The translations under genes were made by a program, and so were the position numbers. A stretch of DNA of 36,409 bases from Geothermobacter hydrogeniphilus (GTDB lineage Bacteria; Desulfobacterota; Desulfuromonadia; Desulfuromonadales; Geothermobacteraceae), in NCBI RefSeq assembly GCF_002898515.1, contig NZ_PPFX01000044.1, positions 1-36,409 on the forward strand, read 5' to 3'. Below, one piece after another: positions 22,632 to 31,196 of the stretch (position 1 is the first letter of the stretch; the number at the start of each line of letters is the position of its first letter). The notes under the pieces were generated by a model that searched no databases, was not told the origin of the DNA, and saw only the letters and a program-made list of their open reading frames with translations.

Positions 22632-24944
22632 ATGTCAGCGAAAATTATCGGTTTTGATGACCAGAACAAGCGCATTTCCACCCAGCAGCTGCTGCAGAAA
22701 ATCTACGCGGCACTCGATGCCGGAGAGACCGAGTTCGAAGTGCTCTCCTCGGGACATCACGATATCGGCGGGCCGCTCTGGACCGAGGACGGCGCGTCGC
22801 TGAAATTTCGGGTGAAAAATCCCGGCCAGCGGGTCGGCTCTTTCGGCCTCGAAGGAACCGAAATCGTCGTCGAGGGCTCGGCTCCGGCCGATGCCGGCTG
22901 GCTCAACGCCGGCGCCGAGCTGACCATCCTCGGTGACGGCGGCGACACCACCGCCCACTGTGCCGCGGCGGGGAAAATCTATGTCGCCGGCCGGGTCGGC
23001 ACCCGCTCCGGTTCACTGATGAAGCACGATCCGGCCTACGAGCCGCCGGAATTCTGGGTCCTCAAGCGTACCGGCTCCTTCTGTTTTGAATTCATGGGCG
23101 GCGGTGTCGCCGTGATCTGCGGCCACGGCTGCGAGGATGAGCCCTCGGTTCTCGGCGACCGCGCCTGCATGGGCATGGTCGGTGGCACCATCTATGTCCG
23201 TGGTCCGGTCGAAGGCCTTTCCGGTGACGTCTGGCTGCTCGATCTCGATGAGGCCGACCGTGAGTTTCTCGCCACCGGGATGCCGGTGTTCCTGGAAAAG
23301 ATCGGTCGCGGCCCGCTGCTGGCGGAGCTGACCGATTTCTCCCGCTGGAAGAAGATCGTCGCCAAGTCCTACGAGGAGCGCCATGTTCACAGCCGCATCA
23401 GCATGCGCGAGTTCCGCACGCAAAAATGGATCGAAGGGGGCATCTTCGGCGATGTGGTCCAGGATGATTACCAGCATGTCGGCGGCCTGGTCAACGTCGG
23501 CGCCGACCGGCTGAAGATTCCCCACTGGCAGGACAAGCGTTTCGGTGCTCCCTGCCAGGTCGCCTGCCCCTCCAATATCCCCACCCAGGATCGCATCAAC
23601 CTGCTGCGCCAGGGGAAGCACGAGGAGGCGCTGCAGCTGGTGCTCAAGTATTCGCCCTTCCCGGCGTCGGTCTGCGGTGAGGTCTGTCCCAACCCCTGCA
23701 TGGACGCCTGCAGCCGCCAGTATGTCGACAAGTCGGTCAGCATGGCCGCCCTCGGCCGGCTGTCGCGGGACATTCCGGCTCCCGAGCCGCAGCCCGACAG
23801 CGGCAGGAAAGTGGCGGTGATCGGCGGTGGTCCCGGCGGCCTTTCGGCGGCCTGGCAGGCGCGGCTCTCCGGCCACCAGGTGACGGTTTTCGAGGCCGAC
23901 GAGGAGGTCGGCGGCAAGCTGCGCCAGGTTATTCCGCCGGAACGGCTGCCCGAGGATTCCCTCAACAGCGAGATCCGGCGGATCAAGGAACTGGGGATCG
24001 AGGTCCGTGCCAACACCCCGGTCGACGCCGAGCTGTTCGCCCGCATCCGCGCCGACTACGACGCGGTGGTGATTTCCTCCGGCGCCCACAATCCGGTGGT
24101 CATTCCCTTCCCCGGCCATGAACGGCTGCTCAAGGGGCTCGACTTTCTCAAGGCCGTCAACGCCGGGAAAAAGCCGAAAATTGGCAAGCGGGTGGTGGTC
24201 ATCGGTGCCGGCAACGCCGGCATGGATGTCTGCCTCGGCGCCTACGCCATGGGAGCAGAGAAGGTGATCGCCATCGACGTCCAGCGGCCCTCGGCCTTCC
24301 AGAAGGAGATCGACCACGTCAAGGCCCTCGGCGGCGAGGTGCGCTGGCCGGTCTTCACCGAGAAGATCACCGAGCAGGGGCTGGTGACCAAAGAGGGCGA
24401 ACTGATCGAGGCCGACGACGTCATCATCTCCATCGGTGAGCGTCCCGACCTTTCCTACGTGCCGCGCGAATGGCTGACCGAGCGCGGCATGATGGATGTC
24501 GACGCCTGCGGCCAGGTGGTCAAGGCGCCGGGGGTGTTCGCCATCGGTGACACCATCCAGCCGGGGCTGCTGACCCACGCCATCGGCCAGGGACAGGAGG
24601 CGATCGCCTATGTCAATGACCTGTTCGCCGGCCGTGAGCTGACGCCGATCGTCAAGCCGGAGATGATCAACCAGAGCTGCCTCTCAAAGGAGCTGTTCAA
24701 ACCGCGCAACCGCGGCAAATTCTGCGTCACCGACGGTAAGGAGGAGACCCTGCGCTGCATCTCCTGCGGCACCTGCCGCGACTGTTCCATGTGTCTTGAG
24801 GCCTGCCCGGAAGGGGCTATCCGACGGGTGGAAAAGGAGGACGGCGGCTTCGAGTATGTTTCGGATGACGAGGTCTGCATCGGCTGCAGTGTTTGCGCGG
24901 GGATCTGTCCGTGCGGAGTATGGGCCATGGAACAAGTTGTGTGA
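22632..24944 (+). CDS. Glutamate synthase, GXGXG plus FAD/NAD(P)H and Fe-S reductase subunit
   Basis: The 770-aa protein fuses three parts. A GltB-type GXGXG alpha-domain (about 1-250) has GLEGTEIVVEG and AGRVGTRSGS. A GltD-like part starts with a Fe-S domain (CQVACPSNIP, CGEVCPNPC, about 310-370), then the FAD site VAVIGGGPGGLSAAWQA (near 395) and the NAD(P)H site VVVIGAGNAGMD (near 520). Two [4Fe-4S] ferredoxin motifs close it (CISCGTCRDCSMCLEAC, CIGCSVCAGIC, about 715-765). It passes electrons from NAD(P)H, or possibly ferredoxin, to the synthase subunit. A GAGG ribosome site precedes the ATG, 82 bp after the previous gene. Confidence 0.92.
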   Translation: MSAKIIGFDDQNKRISTQQLLQKIYAALDAGETEFEVLSSGHHDIGGPLWTEDGASLKFRVKNPGQRVGSFGLEGTEIVVEGSAPADAGWLNAGAELTILGDGGDTTAHCAAAGKIYVAGRVGTRSGSLMKHDPAYEPPEFWVLKRTGSFCFEFMGGGVAVICGHGCEDEPSVLGDRACMGMVGGTIYVRGPVEGLSGDVWLLDLDEADREFLATGMPVFLEKIGRGPLLAELTDFSRWKKIVAKSYEERHVHSRISMREFRTQKWIEGGIFGDVVQDDYQHVGGLVNVGADRLKIPHWQDKRFGAPCQVACPSNIPTQDRINLLRQGKHEEALQLVLKYSPFPASVCGEVCPNPCMDACSRQYVDKSVSMAALGRLSRDIPAPEPQPDSGRKVAVIGGGPGGLSAAWQARLSGHQVTVFEADEEVGGKLRQVIPPERLPEDSLNSEIRRIKELGIEVRANTPVDAELFARIRADYDAVVISSGAHNPVVIPFPGHERLLKGLDFLKAVNAGKKPKIGKRVVVIGAGNAGMDVCLGAYAMGAEKVIAIDVQRPSAFQKEIDHVKALGGEVRWPVFTEKITEQGLVTKEGELIEADDVIISIGERPDLSYVPREWLTERGMMDVDACGQVVKAPGVFAIGDTIQPGLLTHAIGQGQEAIAYVNDLFAGRELTPIVKPEMINQSCLSKELFKPRNRGKFCVTDGKEETLRCISCGTCRDCSMCLEACPEGAIRRVEKEDGGFEYVSDDEVCIGCSVCAGICPCGVWAMEQVV

Positions 24945-25262
24945 GGGCGGCCGATACGCACCCGTCTGCGGCGTTGCACTCAGCCTTCAATCCTCGATGT
25001 AGCTGTCGCTACACCTGCGGTTTCAGTCTTCGCGCGCCTTGCATCCAGGCACGTCTCGACCGCCTCGGAACGGTGGTGCTGGGGGCGGCCGATACGCACG
25101 CATCTGCTGCGTTGCTCGCATCTTCAGTCGCTGCGGAGTAGCTGCCGCTACACCTCACTCCTTCAGTTGCGAGACGCCTTGCATCTACGCACGTCTCGAC
25201 CGCCTTCAACGGTGGTGTTGGGGGCGGCCGATATCCGCACGAATCTCGACCGCCTCGGACCG
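24945..25262. repeat. Tandem array of a ~138-bp intergenic repeat (two full units, one deleted)
   Basis: Units start with GGGCGGCCGATACGCAC at 24945, with the same word at 25083 and a variant at 25222, a period of 138-139 bp. Each ends with GCACGTCTCGACCGCCT and ACGGTGGTG. The third unit keeps only about 40 bp (both ends, middle lost), and a degenerate start recurs at about 25532 (GGGCGGTCGATACG). Within each full unit the two halves are partly complementary (TGTAGC/GCTACA-type centre, GCGTTGC../..GCGAGACGC). The array begins directly after the stop codon of the glutamate synthase operon. Confidence 0.88.
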
Positions 25263-25289
25263 GTTTGCAGGTTCGAGGCGGTTCAATGG

Positions 25290-25535
25290 GTTTGATTTTT
25301 TTTGACTTGCCCTCCCCGTGTTATCGCAGCCGGAGAGAGGTGGGCGTTTCGGGAAAGAGCCGGACGAATGTTTGAGGCGTAGCCGAGTTTTCGTCCCGGC
25401 CCCGAAACGTCTGCCGAACGGAGGGAACCCGCGCTAGCGGGCAAGATATTCGGGGCGCTTTTTCTGCCTACTCTTTTGTGCGCACAAAAGAGTAGGGCGG
25501 CGGGCGGGGCCGCGACCCCGCGGTTTTCTGCGAGG
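25290..25535. other. Non-coding structured segment with a perfect 30-bp palindrome
   Basis: No credible gene is present. CCTACTCTTTTGTGC (25467-25481) is followed directly by its exact complement (25482-25496). Upstream lie GTTTCGGG (near 25350) facing CCCGAAAC (near 25400), which bracket GACGAA-type short arms, and a GGGGCCGCGACCCC hairpin lies at about 25508. The arrangement of successive hairpins resembles dispersed non-coding elements seen in several proteobacteria; its function is unknown. Confidence 0.6.
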
Positions 25536-25579
25536 GCGGTCGATACGTGTCTGCTACCCCCCCATCTGGCAACGCTTCA

Positions 25580-25622
25580 AAGCCGTCCCGACCCCCGCTG
25601 TGGGGTCGGGACGGCTTTTTTG
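25580..25622 (+). terminator. Strong intrinsic terminator upstream of the HD-GYP gene
   Basis: A 16-bp perfect stem, AAGCCGTCCCGACCCC and its complement, with a short loop (25580-25617), is followed by TTTTTT. It ends transcription from the glutamate synthase side. Confidence 0.93.
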
Positions 25623-25672
25623 TCTTGGGTCGGTGCCGCCGGTTGGGCTAAATTGTCAGGCGGGAGGGAATG

Positions 25673-27007
25673 ATGGACGAGGCCGGACCGGTTGAAATGA
25701 TTCAGGCGATGCTGCGCGCGGTCCAGGGGCTGAAGCTCTACCCGGCGCAGCATCCCAACCTGCAGCGACAGGTGAACGACTGGCTGCTGTGCCTTGAACG
25801 GATGCTGCACGGACGGCCGCAGGTGGTGCTCGGGGCGCATCAACAGACCCTGTTCTGTGATGACCGGTTGTTTACCGAGCCACTGGCTGCGGCCGAGAAC
25901 CTGTTGGCGGTCCTCTCCGGCCGGATGATTGCCAGCATCGTTTTCACTCCCGGGGTCAGTGCCCGCGAGCTGGCCGACTTCCTGGTGCTGCTGACCGGAC
26001 CCGGCAGCCCGGAGCAATTGCTGGAGGGCTGCCGTCGGGCCGGGTTGCGGCATATCGAGGCGCGGCTGGTCGAGGATGAGGAGGAACGGGATTCCGCGCA
26101 AGCTGCCGACAAGGTCTACCAGCAGGCGATCGATGTTACCGATTCGATTTTCAACGACGTGCGGATGGGGAAGATTCCGCAGTCGGGAGCGGCGATAGCG
26201 GCCGTGCGCGCGATGGTCGAAACGACCCTCACCGAACCGCACGCCCTGCTCGCCCTCTCGTTGATCAAGGATTATGATGATTACACCTTCCGCCATTCGG
26301 TCAATGTGGCGGTCATCGCGCTCGCGGTCGGTCGGGCCAGTGGCCTTGATGAAACGCGGCTGCGGGTTCTCGGTTTTGGCGCCCTGCTGCATGATCTCGG
26401 CAAACTGCGCATCGATATCGCCATCATCAACAAGCCGGGGCGTCTGACCAGCCGAGAATTCGAGCGGATCAAGGACCATCCCCTGGAAGGGGCGGAGATT
26501 CTTCGCCAGATGGAGGATGTGCCTTCGGCGGCCATCGCCATCGCTCTGGGGCACCACCTTGGTTATGACCGCAGTGGCTATCCTGCGAGTGTGCGTTCTG
26601 TACCGATGCCCGATTATGTCCACATGGTTGCGATCGCGGATGCCTATGACGCCATGACCACCCTGCGTCCCTACCAGCAGGCGATGACCCCGCGCGGGGC
26701 GATGGCGCGGCTGCGCGAGTCCGCCGGCAGCCTCTATCATCCGCAACTGCTGGAAAATTTTGCCGCCGATCTCGGCTCCTACCCGGTCGGCAGCCTGGTG
26801 CGGCTCAACAGCAACCAGATCGGGCTGGTGAGCCGGGTCGGGTTTGCCGAGGACGAGTCGGTGCGATTGAAAATTCTGCTCGATGCCGACGGTCGGGAAC
26901 TGGCTTCACCGGAGTCGCTGGACCTGGTCGGCGCGGACATGCAGCGGATTGTCGGCGAGGTCAATCCCCTGTCGCGAGGCATCCAGGTCGCCGACTACCT
27001 GCCCTGA
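25673..27007 (+). CDS. HD-GYP domain protein (probable cyclic-di-GMP phosphodiesterase)
   Basis: The 444-aa protein has an N-terminal region without recognised domain (about 1-185) and an HD-GYP domain (about 195-375). Metal and catalytic residues are visible: H208, HD at 240-241 (LLHDLGK), HH at 294-295, D299 and GYP at 302-304. A ~60-residue tail follows that resembles the C-terminus of similar HD-GYP proteins. The family hydrolyses cyclic-di-GMP or related dinucleotides in the cytoplasm. There is no receiver domain, so input probably comes through the N-terminal half. Tandem ATGs at 25670 and 25673; GGAGG at 25663-25667 suits 25673. Confidence 0.9.
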   Translation: MDEAGPVEMIQAMLRAVQGLKLYPAQHPNLQRQVNDWLLCLERMLHGRPQVVLGAHQQTLFCDDRLFTEPLAAAENLLAVLSGRMIASIVFTPGVSARELADFLVLLTGPGSPEQLLEGCRRAGLRHIEARLVEDEEERDSAQAADKVYQQAIDVTDSIFNDVRMGKIPQSGAAIAAVRAMVETTLTEPHALLALSLIKDYDDYTFRHSVNVAVIALAVGRASGLDETRLRVLGFGALLHDLGKLRIDIAIINKPGRLTSREFERIKDHPLEGAEILRQMEDVPSAAIAIALGHHLGYDRSGYPASVRSVPMPDYVHMVAIADAYDAMTTLRPYQQAMTPRGAMARLRESAGSLYHPQLLENFAADLGSYPVGSLVRLNSNQIGLVSRVGFAEDESVRLKILLDADGRELASPESLDLVGADMQRIVGEVNPLSRGIQVADYLP

Positions 27008-27025
27008 GGCACTTTCTCCCGGGGG

Positions 27026-27481
27026 TCAACCGAGATCCCTGCCGGACTGCGGCCGGTAGGGGCTCATGCTGTAGGCCCGGTAAAGGATGGCACCGTCATG
27101 GTTGAGCAGGTCGGAGAGCCGTTCGCGGTTGACCGGGTGCTCCGGCAGCTTTCGCGCCGTCTTCTCGTCGAACCAGCCGACTTCGAGGCTTTCGTCGCTG
27201 GTTGTCAACTGCCCGCCGACGGCGCTTCCCAGAAATCCGAAAATCACCGCCGACGGTTGCGGTTCGAGCTTGGAGAAGATGGCCGCCAGGCGTTCGATCC
27301 TGACCTCGATCCCGGTTTCCTCCCGGACTTCCCGCGTCGCCGCGGCAAGCAGTTCCTCACCCGACTCGACGTGCCCCTGCGGCAGTTCCCAGCCGCGCCG
27401 CGGGTGACGGATCAGCAGGATCTCATCGGACGTATTTCGCACCAGGCAGCTGACGATAACGGTATGCAGTGGTCGCGTCAC
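27026..27481 (-). CDS. Nudix hydrolase
   Basis: The 151-aa protein shows a complete Nudix box from G36 to I58 (G36, E42, R50, E51, E54, E55, G57), which binds Mg and hydrolyses a nucleoside diphosphate linked to another group. The substrate cannot be predicted. Its ATG overlaps the methyltransferase stop by 4 bp (27478-27481), making it the last gene of the polyketide operon. It may only be carried along, or may handle a nucleotide-linked by-product such as a CoA derivative (inference). It converges on the HD-GYP gene with 18 bp between stops. Confidence 0.93.
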   Translation of the reverse strand: MTRPLHTVIVSCLVRNTSDEILLIRHPRRGWELPQGHVESGEELLAAATREVREETGIEVRIERLAAIFSKLEPQPSAVIFGFLGSAVGGQLTTSDESLEVGWFDEKTARKLPEHPVNRERLSDLLNHDGAILYRAYSMSPYRPQSGRDLG

Positions 27482-28233
27482 GGTTCCTCTCCTCCGGTTT
27501 CACGCGGGCGTTCCACCCGCAGCAGGCTCATCATCCCTCCGAACAGGCTCTGTCGGCTGATCGGCCGCAGCCCCGCCTCGTCCAGCATCGCCTGCAGACG
27601 GTCCGGTTCCGGGTAGCGGGCCAGGCTTTCGGCGATATAGCCGTGTACCTGCCAGCTGCCGGAGAGGATGCGTCCCCAGAGCCCGCACCAGGAGCGCAGC
27701 AGCAGGTACTGCAGGCGGCGGCCGGGGGCCGATTCGGCACGGGCGAAGTCGAGGAAGCAGGCACTGCCGCCCGGTTTCAACAGGCGCCTGATTTCCGTCA
27801 GCGCCTGATCGAGGCGCGGCGCGTTGCGCAGGGCGTAGCTGCCGGTGATCAGGTCGAAACTCGCATCTTCGAAGCCGGTTGCCGCCATGTCCCCTTCGAT
27901 AAAGCTGATGTTGCCGGCATGCGGCCGCTGTCGCGCCATGTCGAGCATTTCCGGGGTCAGGTCGAGGCCGATGATCTCCCCTTGCGGGTAACGGTCGGCC
28001 AGCAGGTCACAGATGTCGCCGGTGCCGCAGGCCAGGTCGAGACAGCGCGGCGCCGGGTGGTCGGGCAGGCTGTCGATCAGCAGCCGCTTCCAGGCCCGGT
28101 CGCGGCCGAGGCTCATGACGATGGTGGCCCGGTCATAGCCGGCGGCGGCGGCGGCGAAATGTTTGCGGTTGTAGTCCCGTTTGCGTTCCGGGGTGTCGAG
28201 CCAGTCACGGCTGTTGAGGTTGAAGCGGCTCAT
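27478..28233 (-). CDS. UbiE/MenG-family SAM-dependent methyltransferase
   Basis: The 251-aa class I methyltransferase has SAM motif [16 protein letters not shown], motif II-like [12 protein letters not shown] and [19 protein letters not shown] as in UbiE/COQ5, which methylate quinone precursors. Although it could be the menaquinone C-methyltransferase, it overlaps the exporter gene by 4 bp and lies in a type III polyketide synthase operon, so methylation of a resorcinol, quinone or pyrone ring is at least as likely (inference). Its stop overlaps the Nudix gene start. Confidence 0.9.
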   Translation of the reverse strand: MSRFNLNSRDWLDTPERKRDYNRKHFAAAAAGYDRATIVMSLGRDRAWKRLLIDSLPDHPAPRCLDLACGTGDICDLLADRYPQGEIIGLDLTPEMLDMARQRPHAGNISFIEGDMAATGFEDASFDLITGSYALRNAPRLDQALTEIRRLLKPGGSACFLDFARAESAPGRRLQYLLLRSWCGLWGRILSGSWQVHGYIAESLARYPEPDRLQAMLDEAGLRPISRQSLFGGMMSLLRVERPRETGGEEP

Positions 28234-31094
28234 GGTTGCTCCATGGAATGTGGTTCCAGCAGGGCCGCCAGAATTCTGTCGACCCCCTCGCTGTCCAGTT
28301 TAAGCTGCTCACCGAGAATGGCACGCATTTCGGCCAGGCAGAAATCCTTGCCGATGGAGCGGCTGGCGAGCAGCGCCCTGTTTCCCCGGCTGTCGGGCAG
28401 GAAGAAGGCCAGCCGGTAGTCGGGTGGCGCGGCGATGAATTCGATCTGCAGCCGCCGCCGGCGATCGCTTCCGGCCGGGATGCCGGCCACCCGTTGTTCG
28501 GCGGCGGCACCGGCGGCGCTCAGCATGTCGAGATACCCGAGCATGGCGTCATGTCCCGGCCTGCCAGCGGGCCAGCGCTGTTGTTCACTGCGGCTGATGG
28601 CGGCCAGCACCCGGCGCAGCAGGGTGGTTTCCAGGTCGGTCTGCAGCACCACCGCTGTTCCGCGCTTGAGCAGCCTGAGGCTGCCGACATGAGGCGGGTC
28701 GGTCGGCAGCAGGACACTGCGCACCGGCAGGTCGGCGTCATTTTGCTGCAGCTGTTGCGGCAGGGAGCCGGCCGCCCATGCCGGGAGGGCGCAGAACAAC
28801 AGCAGGCACAGCAGCATGACCGCGGCGTGTTTCCGCCGGCGCAGCCGCTCCAGCACCAGCAGCCCGGCCGGCAGCACCAGCAGGTCGCAGAGCAGGGCGC
28901 CGACCAGGGTGGTTCCGGTCAGCAGCGAAAACCAGCTGGTCGGCAGAAAGCTGCCGAAGACACCGACCCAGAAGCCGAGGGCCAGCACCAGGGTCGAGAT
29001 CACCAGCGCCGGGCCTACGCCGAGGGTGGTGCGTACCAGGGCGGGTTTGCCGTAGCCGTGCTGTTCGCGTCGGTAGCGATGCAGGAAGTGGATGGTGTCA
29101 TCTACCACCAGGCCGATAGTGACGGCGGCGATCATGGCGGTGCCGGTGTTCAGATCGATGCCGAACCAGCCCATCAGTCCGCCGGTCCAGAGCAACGGGA
29201 TCAGGTTCGGCGCCAGGGCGACCAGCAGCAGCCGCCAGCTGCGGAAGGCGGCATAGAGCGCGGCCAGGATCAGCACCAGTGAAAGGCCGAAACTCATCAG
29301 CAGGCTGCGTACCAGGCGGTTGGAGTCGCCGCTCATCAGCAGAAAACCGCCGGTGGCCTCCAGGGAAATCCCCTCTCCGAGCCGTGATCGCCCTTCGGCG
29401 AGCAGTTCATTTGCCAGGCGGCTCGCCTCGGCGCTGCCGAGCAGGTGCAGCTGGATGCTCAGGCGGGTGTGGCGCAGGTCGGCGCTGACCAGGCGGCGAA
29501 CCAGCTGTCGGTCGCCGATGCCGGACAGCAGATCAAACAGGTCGAGCAGCTGCGCGTCATCGGTCGGCAGTGATGCGGTGCGTTCGGGATTTTCGGCCCG
29601 CCAGAGGACGCCGAGCAGGTCGGGCAGGCCGAAGCTGCCGGTGATTTCCGGGTGGCGTTGGAGTTCCCGCTGCCAGTCGGCCAGGCGCTGCAACTGGTCG
29701 GCGTCGAAGGCTTTGCCGTCCTTTCGGGTCAGCATCATCTCGATGGTTTCAACGCCGCCGAGACTGCGGTCAAGCGCCAGGGTGTCGGCGTACAACGGCG
29801 CCGTGGGGCGAAAGAACCGTACCAGGTCGGTGTTGTTGCGGATCTGTCCGAGTCCCGGCAGGGCCAGGGCGCTGAGCAGACCGGCGGCCAGCAGCACGCC
29901 GGCCGGTCGCCACAGCACCAGCCGGGTGGCGCGGCGCAGCCCCCGCCGCAGCAGCCGCGGCGGCCGGGCGGCATGGCGCTGCGGCAACGGCCGCCAGCTG
30001 AGAATGACCGGGACCAGGGTGGTGGCCAGGGCGAAGGACAGCAGGGCGCCGAGACCGGCGTAGAGGCCGAAATACCGCACTGCCGGAACATCGCAGACGG
30101 TGAGGGAGAAGAGACCGATGGCCGTGGTCAGGGCGGTCAGCAGGCAGGGGGTGAAGAGAGTGGCCATGCGGTGGGCGAGCAGGGTGCGGACCTCGCCCCG
30201 TTCTCCGGCCAGTTCCAGCCAACCGTGCAGCAGGTGGATGCAGGTCGCCACTGCCAGGACCATGATCACCGGGGGCAGCAGGGCGGTCACGGTATTGAGC
30301 TGCAGTCCGGCGAGGCTGTAGAGGCCGATGGTCCAGACCAGGCTGATGGCCATCACCGCCAGCGGCAGCAGCACGCCGAGCGGCCGCCGGAAGAGCAGCA
30401 GCAACAACAGCCCCAGGACCAGGACCGAGAGCGGAATCATCACCCGCTGGTCGCGCTGGATGGCGCGGGCGACGTCTGCCTTCTGTACCGGTATTCCGGT
30501 CAGGTAAAGCCGGTTGCCGGGCGGCAGTTCATCTCCGATGCGTCGCAGGGCGCTGACCAGGTTCTGCAGTCTGTTGCCGTCCGTCTGCTTCGGCACCGCC
30601 AGGATCGCGGCCGTGGTGCGGTCAGGGGACAGGAGACGGCTGCCCAGTTCCCGGTTCTGCCGCAGTCGTTCATCCAGCCGGGTGCTGAAATTCTCCGCCG
30701 CGAGATCGGGCAGCAGTGCCGCCGGCTGGGCGCCGAAGGGGCCGGGGATGGCCGTCCTGGCATTGCTGAGACTGAAAACCCGCGCGATGCCGGGCAGCTG
30801 TTCGATGTCGCGGGTCAGACGGTCGAGGCGTGCCAGGCCGGTCGGACTGAGCAGGTCGTCGCTCTGCAGGCCGAGCAGCAGCAGGTCATCGCGACCGAAA
30901 AGCTCCTTGAAATGGCGATAGCTCTCCTGCTGCAGGGGTTCCGCCGCCACCATCGACGCGTTGTCCTGCTCGATGCCGACCCGCGAAGCCGGCAGCGCCA
31001 GCAGTCCCGTCAGCAGCGCCAGCAACGCCAGCAGCGGCAGGCGCGCCCGGCCGAGCAGCAGGTAATAGCAGCGGACCAGCCTGCTGCGGTTCAT
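28230..31094 (-). CDS. MMPL/RND-type lipid exporter with fused C-terminal periplasmic domain
   Basis: The 954-aa protein has two RND/MMPL halves, each with one N-terminal membrane helix, a periplasmic loop and a cluster of helices. GLVVDDTIHFLHRYR in the second half is the typical MMPL/SSD motif. Such proteins export hydrophobic molecules across the inner membrane. After the last helices a second basic-hydrophobic-AxA segment (about 757-782, ending LPAWAAG) leads into a ~170-residue soluble domain without recognised family. It looks like a secreted protein fused to the transporter. It lies 102 bp behind the polyketide synthase and overlaps the methyltransferase gene, so its cargo is probably the polyketide product. 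Confidence 0.88.
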   Translation of the reverse strand: MNRSRLVRCYYLLLGRARLPLLALLALLTGLLALPASRVGIEQDNASMVAAEPLQQESYRHFKELFGRDDLLLLGLQSDDLLSPTGLARLDRLTRDIEQLPGIARVFSLSNARTAIPGPFGAQPAALLPDLAAENFSTRLDERLRQNRELGSRLLSPDRTTAAILAVPKQTDGNRLQNLVSALRRIGDELPPGNRLYLTGIPVQKADVARAIQRDQRVMIPLSVLVLGLLLLLLFRRPLGVLLPLAVMAISLVWTIGLYSLAGLQLNTVTALLPPVIMVLAVATCIHLLHGWLELAGERGEVRTLLAHRMATLFTPCLLTALTTAIGLFSLTVCDVPAVRYFGLYAGLGALLSFALATTLVPVILSWRPLPQRHAARPPRLLRRGLRRATRLVLWRPAGVLLAAGLLSALALPGLGQIRNNTDLVRFFRPTAPLYADTLALDRSLGGVETIEMMLTRKDGKAFDADQLQRLADWQRELQRHPEITGSFGLPDLLGVLWRAENPERTASLPTDDAQLLDLFDLLSGIGDRQLVRRLVSADLRHTRLSIQLHLLGSAEASRLANELLAEGRSRLGEGISLEATGGFLLMSGDSNRLVRSLLMSFGLSLVLILAALYAAFRSWRLLLVALAPNLIPLLWTGGLMGWFGIDLNTGTAMIAAVTIGLVVDDTIHFLHRYRREQHGYGKPALVRTTLGVGPALVISTLVLALGFWVGVFGSFLPTSWFSLLTGTTLVGALLCDLLVLPAGLLVLERLRRRKHAAVMLLCLLLFCALPAWAAGSLPQQLQQNDADLPVRSVLLPTDPPHVGSLRLLKRGTAVVLQTDLETTLLRRVLAAISRSEQQRWPAGRPGHDAMLGYLDMLSAAGAAAEQRVAGIPAGSDRRRRLQIEFIAAPPDYRLAFFLPDSRGNRALLASRSIGKDFCLAEMRAILGEQLKLDSEGVDRILAALLEPHSMEQP

Positions 31095-31196
31095 GTCGCG
31101 GCCCGGAAACCCGGGGTGGTCAAAGCTCCGGGAAAGATCGCCATGGTGGAGGAGGGGGCCGGGCTGAGTCGCGGCAGGTGGATGGTTTTCATCAGC

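Noticed and set aside
24945-25262. CRISPR-like array
   Set aside because: Units of 138 bp in tandem without short conserved repeats and unique spacers; no cas genes.
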